From JARRKC01 sp963723965 (GTDB lineage Bacteria > Acidobacteriota > UBA6911 > RPQK01 > JAPXNP01), in NCBI GenBank assembly GCA_963723965.1, contig CAVRSV010000002.1:219654-283653 (forward strand): a DNA stretch of 64,000 nt. Direction: 5' to 3'. How positions within the stretch are numbered: position 1 is the stretch's first letter; each line of letters begins with the position of its first letter. The notes under the pieces were generated by a model. The model had not been told where the DNA came from, did no database searches, and saw only the letters and a list, made by a program, of their open reading frames with translations. The translations under genes and the position numbers were made by a program. Shown in pieces: positions 44,901-54,663 of the stretch.

Positions 44901-45286
44901 AACAGAACCCCTCCATCCGGCGCCCAGCCCACGGCGGTGTCGGCGCCGGGATGGAAGGTCAAGCGCTGGGGAACACCCCCTTCGGCGGGCATCACGAAGA
45001 CGTCGGTGCTCCCGTCGTATTGTCCCGTGAACGCGATCTTCTTTCCGTCCGGGGAGAAGACGGGTCCCGACTCCGCACCGGGTCCGGCCGTCAGACGAAT
45101 GGCATCGCCTCCGGAACGGGCGACCCGCCACAGATCACCGGCATACTCGAAGACGATATCCGTGGCGTTGACAGTCGGCTTCTGGAACAGAGTGGTCGCC
45201 GGCGGAACGTCGGCAGCGGACACCCCGGTCGAGAGGCAGGCCGATACTACGATCGAAAGGAGTGGGAGACAGCAGAATCGTTTCAT
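41903..45286 (-). CDS. Exported tricorn-type protease (S41 family)
   Basis: This 1127-residue protein starts with a signal peptide (MKRFCCLPLLSIVVSACLS to about VSAA), so unlike archaeal tricorn it is exported. It has two WD40/TolB-like propellers (GPVFSPDGKKIAFTGQYDG and repeats; VWSPDSKKIAFTNK), then a Lys/Glu-rich linker of about 60 residues near position 600. A helical C1 region, a PDZ domain and the S41 catalytic core follow. The nucleophile lies in NEMAGSGGDALPW (about S1015), and the later Glu lies in HWEVENVGVPPDIEVEFD. The family cuts oligopeptides. It is slightly longer than usual because of the charged linker. It is coupled to the HTH/FG-GAP gene downstream. Confidence 0.93.
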   Translation of the reverse strand: MKRFCCLPLLSIVVSACLSTGVSAADVPPATTLFQKPTVNATDIVFEYAGDLWRVARSGGDAIRLTAGPGAESGPVFSPDGKKIAFTGQYDGSTDVFVMPAEGGVPQRLTFHPGADTAVGWAPDGGVLFASSRASTGPYPRLFVARLEGGTPEALPLPSGERGAYSPDGSRIAYEPLAQWQPEWKRYHGGQTDKIWIARLSDSSVEMIPRENSNDRYPMWIGDTVYFVSDREGTYSLFAYDVNSKQVTRLLDQGGMDIKSARAWGGDGSNHPAIVYEQFGTIHLYDVAEKKAEKVDIRVAADLLGVRPRLEKVADRIYSFGVSPTGVRAVFGARGDIVTVPAEKGDPRNITQTPGVNERDPAWSPDGKWIAYFSDESGEYALHVRDQLGREAARKFPLPPTFYYSPVWSPDSKKIAFTNKKLELWYLTMDEGSPVRVDKNPIGLRNEVLDPVWSPDSRWIGYIRQLDNRLRAVFLYSLEDGKSTQLTDGMSDTRHVAFDRGGKYLYFTGSTNLGPSFSFAEMSTFPFQSSRSVYAAVLRNDIPSPLSPESDEENGAKADKKEPTDKKKEPEAKAEDGSKAPAKSEGTEKSESEKTEGKGEVEPIRVDLEGIGQRILALPVPSLNYVGLQVGQEGEVYLLEVPPSGPRDSGGPEGLQLHKFDLKKRKVDKVTEGLTAFEISADGKSALYRKGQGPAQSWFIAALSALSDGGGGKGAHALKLSAISIEVDPVAEWNQMYREVWRGERDFFYDPNLHGLDLAATEKEYAPYLASVAHRNDLNYLFTEMLNQLTVGHMFIRGGDIPNPEFIPGGLLGCDYEVAEGRYRFAKIFNGENWNPGLTAPLTQPGVNVQAGEFLLAVDGREVRAADNVFSFFEGKADKQVLIRVGPNADGSDARDVLVVPVRSESGLRNRDWIEGNRRRVDELSQGRLAYVYVPNTSNAGYESFNRYFFSQTQKQGAVIDERFNQGGALADYIVEYLTRPILNMIYFREGGDIPTPLGAIYGPKAMIINEMAGSGGDALPWYFRKMKVGPLVGKRTWGGLVASFPAPQLLDGGFVTAPDAAIYGLDGHWEVENVGVPPDIEVEFDPAAWRQGRDPQLERAVQAVLEELDQNPPKHYERPAFPDYHD

Positions 45287-45470
45287 GCAGGCATCAACCT
45301 TTCTAGTGGACCCAGACTCGCCGTCCATCGCTTGCGAGACCAGGCAGGACCCGGTTTCGGCGATCACGGGGCGGACGACATCCCCGTCAAGAGGAGCACA
45401 GTCTAGCCAATTCGAGGGCTGCCGTACACGCCTGCCTGCGAATACAGTCTTGCTTCGGACCGTCGCGCCC

Positions 45471-46271
45471 TCACTCGAGCGCCTTCCGGATTCCGGCTTC
45501 CACCAGCGGCGCCATGACCGCGCGGCCTGCCGCCGACGGATGCACCCCGTCCGGGCTGAGCTTCTCGGGCAGGCCGCCGGCGTTATTCACCATCGCCGAA
45601 TAGTAGTCCACGTAGACGTAGCCCTTCTCGGCTGCCCAGGTTTTGATCCACTGGTTCAGCTCGGCGATCCGGGGCGCCGGATTCTTCGAGCCGGGATGCC
45701 ACCAGAAGCGGTCCGCCGGCAGAACCGAGCACAGCACAGCCCGAATGCCGTTGGCCTCGGCCAGTTCGGCCATCGACATCAGGTTGCCCTCCACCTGCTC
45801 GAGCGTCACGGGGCCGGTGTTCTCGGCGATGTCGTTGACCCCCGCGAGGATCACGACCGCCGTCGGCTGAAGGTCGATGACGTCCTGGCGGAAACGAAGG
45901 ACCATCTGGGAGGAGGTCTGCCCGCTGATGCCGCGGTTGACGTACGGCTTGCCCGGAAACGAGTCCTCCAGGTTCCACCCCTCCGTGATCGAGTCGCCCA
46001 TGAAGACGACGCGCTTCTCGCCCGGGGCGGGGGGCCCGAGCTTGCGGTCGGCCTCCCGAAAGTGTGCGAGGTCCGCAAAGTCCACGAGCAACTTGTGATC
46101 GAAATTCGCCCAGTAGTCGCCCTTCTGCCAGGAGGGCGCCGGGATCATCAGGGGCGACTCGTCCTGCGTCGGTGCACCTGCCGTCTCCTGCGCCAGGAGT
46201 CGGCCCGGGCCAAGGGGTGTGGCGAATGCAGCAGCCAGGAGGATATATCGCGTCAGCTTCATCCAATTCAT
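45471..46271 (-). CDS. Exported SGNH/GDSL-family esterase or acetylhydrolase
   Basis: This 266-residue exported hydrolase has a signal peptide (MNWMKLTRYILLAAAFATPLG to LLAQ). Block I is VVFMGDSITEGW with the Ser nucleophile, block II is the Gly in NRGISGQTSSQMV, block III is VVILAGVNDIAE with the Asn, and block V is SPDGVHPSAAGRAVM with the Asp/His. Such enzymes deacylate sugars, lipids or platelet-activating-factor-like esters. ATG 46271 has GGAG 8-10 bases upstream. Confidence 0.92.
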   Translation of the reverse strand: MNWMKLTRYILLAAAFATPLGPGRLLAQETAGAPTQDESPLMIPAPSWQKGDYWANFDHKLLVDFADLAHFREADRKLGPPAPGEKRVVFMGDSITEGWNLEDSFPGKPYVNRGISGQTSSQMVLRFRQDVIDLQPTAVVILAGVNDIAENTGPVTLEQVEGNLMSMAELAEANGIRAVLCSVLPADRFWWHPGSKNPAPRIAELNQWIKTWAAEKGYVYVDYYSAMVNNAGGLPEKLSPDGVHPSAAGRAVMAPLVEAGIRKALE

Positions 46272-46296
46272 GGCAGGTCTCCAGTCCTTTGCTTGG

Positions 46297-49200
46297 TCAG
46301 ATTGGCGTGGCGTCAGCAGGTCGACTCCGGCTTGTGACTCGGGCAGATTGAGGGCCTGACCTGAGGGGCGCATGACTGCGTCCCGTCGAATCGCGCAGAT
46401 CGGCCTCCTTTGCGGTCAGCACTTCCAGGCGCCGGTGGGCGTCGGAGACCTCCGGGCATCCCGGAGCCGCGTCCCTCCAAAGCTCCAGAAAACGCCGGTA
46501 TTCCGCTGCCGCGTCGGCTCTCGCCCCTGTCTTCTCGTACACTTGGGCGAGTCGGTAGTGGTAGAGCGGATGGATCAGGCGTCGGTTGCGGTGTTCGGGA
46601 CCGATCTCGATGAGCCTCCTGTATTCGGCGATCGCCCGGTCCCAGTCGCCTTTCCGGGTATGGATCCTTGCCAGGTCGTCCTGTTGGAAGGGAAAACAGT
46701 AAGTGACGTAGATGGTGGGGATGAGCATGGGGATAGGGCCGGGCCAGGCAGGACCGAGGATGGCGAGGGCCCCGTCCGCGTCGCCCTTCGCGAGCAGGAT
46801 TCGGGCGCGCAATCGACCCGCGAAAAGAGCGTAATCCGTCTGCTCTCGGGGAGAAAGCGTTCTCAGCATTTTCGACGCCGATTCCATCAGCGTTTCTGCC
46901 GCTCCGATATCTCCGCGCTCCACCGCAACATAGCCCCTGCTGAGTTCGAAAGCCACGTGCTGTCCTGGTTGATCTCCGTACAGCTGGACGATCTGCTCAT
47001 TCCAGCGCCTGAAGGCCGAGTCGCTCGCTTCGAAAGCTCCGGAGTCAAGCTCCAGCCAACCTTCCAGGCCGTCCGTCAGGTACTCGCTGTGCACAGGCGT
47101 CAGCAGCCTGCGCGCAGTTCTCAGAGCCTCACGAGACTCGTCTCTGCGACCGATCAGATGGAGGACCACACTCCTCACCCCATGGGTTTGAGACCGCGCA
47201 GTGTCCGAGGGAGCTCCCGGCAGCCAGAGCGAGAGCGTCTGGAGCGCTGCTCCATAGTCCTCCTGGACGGCCTGGATTTCGGCCAGCCGGACATCGGCAC
47301 CAAAGGCGGGGTCGATCTCGCTGGCCCGGCGATAGCCGGCCGCGGCCTCGCCCAGTCGTCCGGCCCGGAATTCCAGCTCGGCGAGTGAGTCCACGGGGTT
47401 GGCGTCCCGAGGGCTGAGTGCGACGTATTTGCGGAAGCAGTCTCGGGCTTCATCGTAACGTTCCAGATCCATGTACGTGTACGCCAGCTGGTTCAAGGCC
47501 TCCCCGTAGTCGGGGTCGAGCTCCAACGCCAGGCGCAAGGTCCGAACGGCCTCGTCGAATCGCTTGTCGTCGCGGTACAGAGCGCTCAGTTCCGACAGAA
47601 ATCGCTTTTCCTGCGGGTACTTCGTCACAAGCTCTTCCAGGAGTCCCATCGCTTTGCTGTGATCCCGCTCGACGAATCGGGCCTCGCTGTATCGGATGAG
47701 AACACGCTCCTTTCCGAGACCCTGGGGCGTTCCGGGCGGCACGCTGAGTGTAGCGGGATCTGGAAGCCGGATCCGCAAGGCTTCGATGAACCTGACCCAG
47801 ATAGTAGAGAGCGATCGCGAAATCGGGTCGAGTTGACTGCCCTTTCCAGCTCCTTCCGAGCCTGATCGATCTTCAAAAGCGCGTATGCCTCTCGCCTCGG
47901 ACGAAAGCGGCATAGGCTTCCATGGAATCTGTCGTGACATCGATCACGCTGGATCCGAACCTTTGAGAGCCGAGGGGATCAAGCTCTTGGTGATCTCCGC
48001 CGTCAATTCATCGATTTGACGCGGATGATGCTGTCTTCGCCCTCACCGCTCGACAAGGCGCTCTTGAGGATTCTGCGGAGTCAGCGTCGAGCACTCTCAC
48101 ATTGGTCGCTGAAGACCTCGCCGGCTTTCGTCACGCTGCCCGTCACGACCGCTCGGACCCCTTCCTGCGGCACAGCTCGAAGCCCGCTTCGGGATCGATC
48201 AACTCGTGGTTCCCTTGTCCTGACTGCTTCAAGAGGTCCTGCATCCGCTCGAGGTCGTGATGGACTCGTCCCGTGTTTTCCAGGCTGGTGATGAGCAGGT
48301 CGGGGACCACCTTGCGCAGGTGGTCGAAACGGGATCCCCGTCTGGTTCTCGAATGCGACGACTATCGCGGAGTTTTGGATCTTCGCGACGACCGGCGCCG
48401 CACGGCGCGGCCACAGCGTGAAGACCGCCAATACCACCAAGACCAGGGCGACGGCCGGAATCAGCACCTTTTTGGAGGGGATGCCGTAACGTAATCTGCC
48501 GCGAAGTCGAGGCTGGAGGTCTGGACCTGACGGGAGTGGTAGCAGGCATGTCGCCGGCGATCCGATCGAGTTCCGCCAGCAGCTCCCCGGCGGTCTGGAA
48601 ACGATCGGCCGGGTTCTTCTCCAGGCACTTGAGAATGAGCCGATCCACGTCGTCCGGGATTCGCGAGTCGATAGCTTGAGGAGACGGCGGCGCCTCTTGC
48701 TTGTGCTTCATTGCGATCGACAGCGCTGTCGCTCCTTCGAACGGCAGCCGTCCCGTCGCCATTTCGAAGAGCATGACACCCAGCGAGTAAATGTCCGACC
48801 GAGCGTCGACTTCTTCGCTCTCCGCCTGTTCGGGAGACATGTATTCCGGCGTGCCGATCATCACACCGTGCCCCGTCTGGCTCCTCGACCGGACCGCTCG
48901 GGCGATTCCGAAATCCATGATCCGAGCGGTTCCTTCCCGGTCGATCATGATGTTCTGGGGCTTCAGATCGCGGTGAACGATTCCCAGGCGGTGTGCCTCG
49001 ATCAGACCGGCTGCAATTTGGCGCCCGATGGCAATCGCCTGTCCCGGGCTGAGTCTCGGGTCATGCGGAGCATGCTCTTGAGGTCCTCGCCCGGCACGTA
49101 TTCCATGGTGATGAAGGGAATCTTCCCCTCTTCACCAAGGTCGTACATCCGGCAGACGTTGCGATGAGTGATCTGGCGGGCGAGCCGGAGTTGTTGCGGA

Positions 49201-49507
49201 AGCGTCGGGCAACCTGAGGGTCGGCCCCCATGTCGGAGCGGATCACCTTGAGTGCGATCCTCTCCCCGACTCGGGTATCCAGCACCTTGTAGACGCGGCC
49301 CATTCCTCCCTGACCGAGAGTCTCGATGACCTGATACCGCCCGGCAAAGACCGAGCCCGTCGTCAAGCCTGGCAGGTCAGTCGGGGCGGTGAGCGTCGGA
49401 TCGGCCTCCCCGCTGATCCCTTGTGCTGGAAGCGGTGCGGTACAGTGGCGGCAGAAAGTCGAGTCGGCTGGACTATCGGCGCCGCACTTTGGACAGGAGA
49501 TCGTCAT
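46297..49507 (-). pseudogene. Ser/Thr kinase with zinc ribbon and TPR domain, broken by many frameshifts
   Basis: Read from 49507, the gene has a zinc ribbon (CPKCGADSPADSTFCRHC) and a kinase Gly loop (LGQGGMGRVYKVLD), then loses frame near 49192 where an expected GAA reads AA. It is regained in another frame (THRNVCRMYDLGEEGK), lost near 49056, then continues through HRDLKPQN, DFGIARA and TPEYMSPEQ. Further shifts occur near 48.50, 48.33, 48.16, 47.9 and 47.84 kb. From 47.75 kb to 46297 the TPR part is intact over about 480 codons. Each piece is in the expected order and strand. SD GGAGG precedes ATG 49507. Either this is a recent pseudogene or the sequence has local indel errors. Confidence 0.8.
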
Positions 49508-50053
49508 GGCCGCCTCCGTCGGACTGCGGGACCACGTCCTCGAAAACTCGCTCCCCGGAGAAGGGCTTGAGCACCCGGCCGCCCGCGCTCCCGGAGTATA
49601 GAGTCGGCCCCCTGGAATGTCAACGAAGGTCAGAGGATGTGCTCGCTGGGCAGAAGTCCCCGGGCGCGGTCAAGCAGTGAGCCGGGCCTGACCCAAAACG
49701 ACCGCTTCGGCACACCGCGGCATGAACTGACGGGCTCAGTCGGCACCAGGCCAGGTTCTCGCAAGGCGATCCAATGCAACGATGGCTCTGCGGAGGCATT
49801 CCGAGTGCTCGACAGCTTGCTCTGGAATCGGTTCGCCCGAAATGCGTACCAGCCTCCGTAACCCTGCGGGCAAACCTAAGACGATGAAAATGCATGCCTG
49901 CATTTTCGAGAGAGACCGGACAGAGAATCCTTTGTTCACGGCACGTTACAATCGAAATGCGTGCGTGTCACCAATCGTAATGTGACCATTGTGTCTCTCC
50001 AGTTCTGATGGATTTGGCAGGTGCCGCGAACCGGGACCGATCGCCAGTTGAGA
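49508..50053. other. Intergenic region with kinase promoter and one hairpin
   Basis: These 546 bases between the two broken kinase genes hold no convincing gene. They contain the promoter at 49595-49623 and a 9-bp perfect hairpin, GAAAATGCA/TGCATTTTC, at 49886-49907 with a 4-base loop and no T-tract. Short frames on both strands have no similarity that I recognise. Confidence 0.5.
49595..49623 (-). promoter_or_regulatory. Near-consensus sigma-70 promoter of the broken kinase gene
   Basis: On the minus strand TTGACA (49623-49618) is followed after exactly 17 bases by TATACT (49600-49595). This is the closest match to the consensus in the window. Transcription would start near 49588, about 80 bases before the kinase ATG at 49507. 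The promoter is intact although the gene is not. Confidence 0.65.
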
Positions 50054-53013
50054 TCAGTGGAAGTTCTCCGCCAGCATCAACTCCGATCGTGGCGAGGGCT
50101 GCTCACTGAACAGGAGCCACTTCTCGTCGGTTGAGACACGCAAGAGTTCGTATGAATTCGGAGCCCTGCTGTGCGGTACACTTCTATGATCTCATCCGTT
50201 CGGGTATCGAAACGGCAGACACAGAAATGCCTGTGAGTCAGACTTCGTGAAGTAGACCCCACGATTCTCCGACTGTCCAACTCCCTTGAGCTACTCCGGG
50301 GAGTACCTGCTCTTCCTCGCCCCTTCCCGTGCTCGGCAAGCGCCACAGGCCGGTTTCGGAGGCCTTGTCGTAGTAGATATACTCCCCGTTCACAGATTCC
50401 CCTGCATAGAGCCCGCCATCTTCAGTCAACTGAATCGCTGGGCCACCTCGGGAGGGCATCCTGAAGATCTCCTGCCGGCCGGTCCTGGTCGAATTGAAGT
50501 AGATCGACCGGCCGTCACGGGACCAAGTTCCCGTTGCGCTCGTCTGATAGATGCGTCGTTAATTGATGCGGCACACCCACTTCCGGATCGATCAGCCACA
50601 CGTCCCAGTTGCCCGAATGAAGCGAGTCGAAGACGATCCGCTTGCCATCGGGCGACCACCTCGGGTTCCCGGTCTTCTCCTCGAAGAACGTCAGCTGAAC
50701 CGGGTCCGACCCGTCACTGTTGGACATCCAGATATCACTGGGATCCACTTCTGCCGGAGGAAAAGATCAGCCGCGAGGCGTCTGGAGAGACATCTACATC
50801 GAAATCGTCGTAGGAAGAGCCCACCACTTTTTCTGAACCCGGATCGGGCGTGGACGAGATCGGGACGCGGTAAATATCCCATGGCGCTCCCATCCACTGT
50901 GTCGAAGACGAGTCGGTCTCCCCAGGCACTCATCCGACCGATGTCCTGACCCAATCCCTCGACGGCGCTGACTTCCCGTGTCTCGACATTGACCCGCAAG
51001 AGCTGTGACGTCCGGGAGGTAGGCAGTGAGATCACGTCACGAAGAAATAGAATCGACTGGCCGTCGGCAGTCCACGTCGGTCGAAAGCGCGCATAGTCAA
51101 ACTCCAGTTCCGTCAGCCGGCACGTCCGCGCCTCCATCGAGCGGCTTCACCCACACGTCGACCTTGCCAAGCACCTTCGATGCGACCCGAAAAAAGGCAA
51201 TCTGACGACCGTCGGGAGAGAATTCCGGCAAGTACGTCGCCGATCGTCTCTTCCGGAGGATCTGTGAGAACCTCTCTGTCGAGTGTCTTCGTCGACATTC
51301 TGATCACTCGCGCTGGTCCGTCGGCGGCTACAGTTTCAGAGAGGATAAGGCTGTCGTCGACCGGTGACCAGTCAACGACCCCGACTGGATAGCCAGTGCC
51401 CGCCAATAGAGGCCCCTCACGATCGAACAACTTTTGCTCCCGCCCCCCATCGAGGGAACAATGTAGATAGCACCTGCTCCGTCCTGGAAGACGAAGGAAT
51501 GCTATGTACCGCCCGTCCGGAGACCAGGTCGGCAGGTAATCGCCGTTCGGATCATTCGTCAGCCGCAGCGGTGTCGAACCCACACCGAATGCCTTGACAT
51601 AGATGTCCGACTGCATTCCGCCGACCTCCGCGCCACGCATAGGCGACCCGTTCTCCGTCGGGCGAGAAACGCGGCGCCGATTTTCTCCCTCCCTCCGTAG
51701 TGAAAGGCACGGTATTCTCCGAGGTACAGCCGGCGCTTCGTCCTGATTCCACAGGGGCCACCACAGGAGCGACCAGCTTAAGCACAGCTAACATAGACAG
51801 AGTGCCCAAAGCAGTCGTCCAACGGTGTCGGCGGAGTATCGCTGCCAGATAGGAGGTCGGACTAGAGGGAATCTCTTTGATGCTCGCACTGGACTTCCCG
51901 AACCGACGTATAGCGCTCGTCGGGTTCTTTCGCCAGCATCTTCCCCACGAGACGCTGTAGATGCGGCAGTTCAGCAGTGGGTGCGCGAGACTCACGGAGC
52001 GGCTCGGCTCGTCATTGAGGATCGCCGCGGTGGTTTCAGGCTTCGTCGCTTTCCGGAACGGGTGCGCGCCGGTGAGCATCTCGTAGAGGACCATGCCGAA
52101 CTGGAACAGATCGCTGCGCTGATCCAACGGTTCACCGCGGATCTGCTCCGGGCTCATGTAGTCGGGCGTCCCGGGACTCTCCTGCTGCAGTGTCGGTGAG
52201 CGTCCCCTCCTCCTGTTCTCCCTCGTCCCTGCGAAACCGTTTGGCGATGCCGAAGTCGGTGATCTTGACGTGCCCCTGCCCGGTCAGAATGATGTTCGAC
52301 GGCTTGATGTCGCGGTGCACGATCCCTTTGCCGTGGGCGCACTCGAGTGCTTCGGCGATCTCCAGGCCGATCCGGAGCGCCTCCTCCAGCGGCAGTGGCC
52401 CCCGCTCGATCCGCCGGCTCAGCTTCTCGCCTTCGACGTACTCCATCGCGATGAAGTCCCGGCCCTGAAATCGACCCGTCTCATAGACCTTGCAGATATA
52501 GGGATGATCGAGGGCGGCGGCCGCGCGGGCTTCCCGCATCAGGCGGCGCAGCCAGAGCTCGTCCTTCTCCTTTTCCGGCTGCAGGAACTTCAGGGCGACC
52601 CGGCGGTTGAGGATCCTGTCCCGGGCCAGGAAGACTTCACCCATCCCGCCCTGACCCAGTCGTTCGAGAAGTTCGTAGTGCGACTCCTCTCCGGCCGCCT
52701 CCTCGAAGGTCACTTCGGCGATGAGGCGGTAGCCGCGCCGGGGAATCGTCTCAATGAAGCGCGGCTGCCTTGCATCGTCCTCGAGCAGCTGTCGGAGTTG
52801 GGCGATTCCGTAAGTCGCGGCGCCGTCGGAAACAAAGGACTCCGACCAGACCGCCCGGATCAGTCGATCCTTTGAGAGCACTTCACCCGCGTGATCGGCC
52901 AGGTAGACGAGCAGGTCCATGGCGCGGGGCTCGAGGTGACGCGTCTCCTCACCCCGTTCGATGCGGTTCAGGGTCGGTTCCACCCGCCAGTCACCGATCC
53001 AGAAGGTCTTCAC
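50054..53013 (-). pseudogene. Winged-helix/Ser-Thr kinase/TolB-propeller gene, frameshifted in its second half
   Basis: The first 290 codons are intact. They encode an OmpR/CadC-type winged helix (EPRAMDLLVYLADHAGEVLS, RFIETIPRRGYRLIAEV), then a kinase domain with LGQGGMGEVFLARD, RRVALKFLQ, HRDIKPSN and DFGIAKRF. Frame is lost near 52.15 kb, just before the expected GTPDYMSPEQ, and again near 51.98, 51.6, 51.2, 50.75 and 50.5 kb. The pieces still read in order through a membrane segment and TolB-like propeller blades (APRFSPDGERVAYAW, LPTWSPDGRYIAFLR, GNPRWSPDGKRIVFDS). The end is SELMLAENFH with TGA at 50056-50054. GTG 53013 is preceded by GGAGGG; GTG 53058 is a weaker alternative. Confidence 0.8.
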
Positions 53014-53169
53014 ATACCCTCCGGGTGCTGATCCCGCAGCCGCAAAGATGGTCTCCACAGAGGGCCGCAGTCTCTCTTGCTTCTTCGACCGTACTTCCCG
53101 GATCAGGGAGGTGCAGCCCGGACCCCGGTTTTCGGCCGATCGATCCCCAGCTCAACCTAGCTGGGCTTC

Positions 53170-53196
53170 ATTGTAAGCCTGACTGGATCAAATCAA
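53170..53196 (-). promoter_or_regulatory. Possible promoter of the winged-helix kinase gene
   Basis: On the minus strand TACAAT (53175-53170) is preceded by TTGATT (53196-53191) at a 15-base spacing. It lies about 160 bases upstream of the GTG at 53013, in the 353-base gap shared with the divergent secreted-protein gene. TAGAAT at 53252-53257 is a possible plus-strand -10. I see nothing else in the gap. Confidence 0.35.
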
Positions 53197-53366
53197 AATG
53201 CCGATTCGTGGCCTCTCCACCTTTTCCCCAGAAAACCCAGCAGGATCTCCATAGAATCCTACAGACTTCCAAATCGGCAGTGAGACACCCTTCTATCTAC
53301 CGAGTTCTTGCTCGGAAGACGAGTGCGGCAATCACGCCGCGCTCGCGACACAGAGGAGGATGAATC

Positions 53367-53870
53367 ATGAAGAGCAGGATGACGTTGACGGTCGGGTTGC
53401 TTGCGGTGCTGGTGGTCTCCCTTGCCGGCACGGCAACCGCCCAACCCAACTGCAAGTCGGTCAAAGCGCATTTCAGCGATTACACGGCGTACTACGAACC
53501 GGACGCGTGTGGAGGACTGATTCCCCCCTGCAGATTCGCGAGCGTCAAAGGGACGATCAACGGTAATTGGGCATCACAAGGTGCCGGTTACGATTTCGAG
53601 TTTCCCACCTTCGGGGATACGTCCGTCTGGCGATCCGTGAGCATCTTCGAAACCAATCACGGAGCGATCGATACGATGCTCGTCGGCATCAACTTCTGGC
53701 CGACCCACGACGTTGTGGGCGATTGGTTTAACTCTGAGATCCATGTGATCACCGGTGGAAGCGGCCGATACGAAGGCGCCACCGGGTATCTGCTGGTTCA
53801 ACTGGCATTTCTCGGGGGCACCGGCGAGGCGACCGGCCAAATCTGCTGGCCCGAGGAACCCGAGGAATAG
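53367..53870 (+). CDS. Small secreted beta-barrel-like protein A
   Basis: This 167-residue protein has a clear signal peptide (MKSRMTLTVGLLAVLVVSLAG to ATAQ). The mature part starts PNCKSVKAHFSDYTAYY, has four cysteines, and ends with the block ITGGSGRYEGATGYLLVQ ... GEATGQICW. That block resembles the repeated Gly-rich strand of allene-oxide-cyclase/dirigent-like barrels. A related protein lies at 55838. AGGAGG lies 9 bases before ATG 53367. The function is unknown. It is intact, although the genes on both sides are broken. Confidence 0.75.
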   Translation: MKSRMTLTVGLLAVLVVSLAGTATAQPNCKSVKAHFSDYTAYYEPDACGGLIPPCRFASVKGTINGNWASQGAGYDFEFPTFGDTSVWRSVSIFETNHGAIDTMLVGINFWPTHDVVGDWFNSEIHVITGGSGRYEGATGYLLVQLAFLGGTGEATGQICWPEEPEE

Positions 53871-54163
53871 GTGAGGGACGGGGAGACGGACCTTTTCTCC
53901 ACATCCTATTTCCCGCTTCTGTGTCCTGCACAGGGCACCGAAGGCAGCATCGCGGGCGTCGTCCGGGATGCCTCCGGCGCCGTGATCCCCCTGATTCCCC
54001 ATCTGTACGAAAGAAACGATGCGATCACGGCGTTCGTCCCTTCTGCCTATGATCCCGCTCTTGCGGTCGAACTGGATCCGACCTATGGCTACATCATTTC
54101 GGAGCTGTGACGAGTGCCCACGACCCCCGGATCCTTCAATTCGGCCTGAAGATCGACTTCTGA
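53871..54163 (+). pseudogene. Collapsed TonB-dependent receptor (three fragments)
   Basis: Within 293 bases lie, in order, the start of a Cna-B/carboxypeptidase-regulatory domain after a signal-like stretch (GTEGSIAGVVRDASGAVIP), an internal receptor-like piece (LYERNDAITAFVPSAYDP) and, after a frame change near 54110, a typical receptor C-terminus (HDPRILQFGLKIDF, stop TGA 54161). A complete receptor of this class has about 1000 residues, so most of the gene has been lost by internal deletions. The last stop shares the palindrome TGATCA with the stop of the kinase fragment on the other strand. Confidence 0.55.
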
Positions 54164-54233
54164 TCAGCGGAAATTCTCCGCAAACATCAGCTCCGCCTTC
54201 GGCCATGGAACTTCGCCGCAGCCGCCTCGCATG
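54164..54233 (-). pseudogene. C-terminal stub of a kinase/TolB-propeller gene
   Basis: The minus strand encodes PWPKAELMFAENFR followed by TGA at 54166-54164. This matches the last residues of the broken kinase at 50054 (RSELMLAENFH), and the DNA of the two ends is alike over about 35 bases. Upstream similarity stops after about a dozen codons. It is the remaining end of another kinase paralogue. Confidence 0.5.
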
Positions 54234-54354
54234 CGACTTCAAGCCGCTCAGCCCGCAGGAGATGTCCCAGGTCCGGGCGACGGCCCAAGGTGGAGACGGT
54301 CGGGCAAGAGCGAGAAGCCTTGACAATTCCGGTCGGTCAGTCCATCTGATAGCT

Positions 54355-54663
54355 ATGGTTCTGACTCCCGCAGAGATCATGTCTGCCGTACGAGCCGCCC
54401 TCGGACGGGGAAGGCTGACGGTGCGCACGAAATGTGGCGCGAGGCGGGAGGTCTTCGTCGACTTCTGGATTGATGAATACACCTACCCCCCCGGCAGCAG
54501 GACCCTGCACTTCGTTTGGGCGAGCGACGCAAACCCGGAGCATTGCCTGTCTGCCCAGCTCTCGGTCGACGAGATGACGGAGGCCTGCATCCGGCAAGTG
54601 GTGTCCGAACAGCTGCAGCCCACGATTGAAGACCTCTTCAGACGAACCTATCCGGAAATCTAG
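54355..54663 (+). CDS. Small protein of unknown function
   Basis: I do not recognise this 102-residue frame. It starts MVLTPAEIMSAVRAALGRG, has a beta-rich middle (REVFVDFWIDEYTYPPG, TLHFVWASDANPEHCLSAQL) and ends with a helix (IEDLFRRTYPEI), which is protein-like in composition. A TTGACA lies at 54320-54325, 29 bases before the ATG, but without a good -10 or Shine-Dalgarno sequence. It lies among gene remnants and could itself be one. Confidence 0.45.
   Translation: MVLTPAEIMSAVRAALGRGRLTVRTKCGARREVFVDFWIDEYTYPPGSRTLHFVWASDANPEHCLSAQLSVDEMTEACIRQVVSEQLQPTIEDLFRRTYPEI

Noticed and set aside
43802..45406. 534-codon plus-strand frame
   Set aside because: It is opposite the tricorn protease; no family similarity and no ribosome site.
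54320..54352. TTGACA as a promoter for the small gene at 54355
   Set aside because: The -35 hexamer is perfect but no acceptable -10 lies at 16-18 bases, and a start so close to the ATG would leave no leader; not listed as a promoter.
53574..54482. 302-codon minus-strand frame
   Set aside because: It crosses an intact secreted-protein gene and several remnants; the only recognisable pieces in the region are in other frames.
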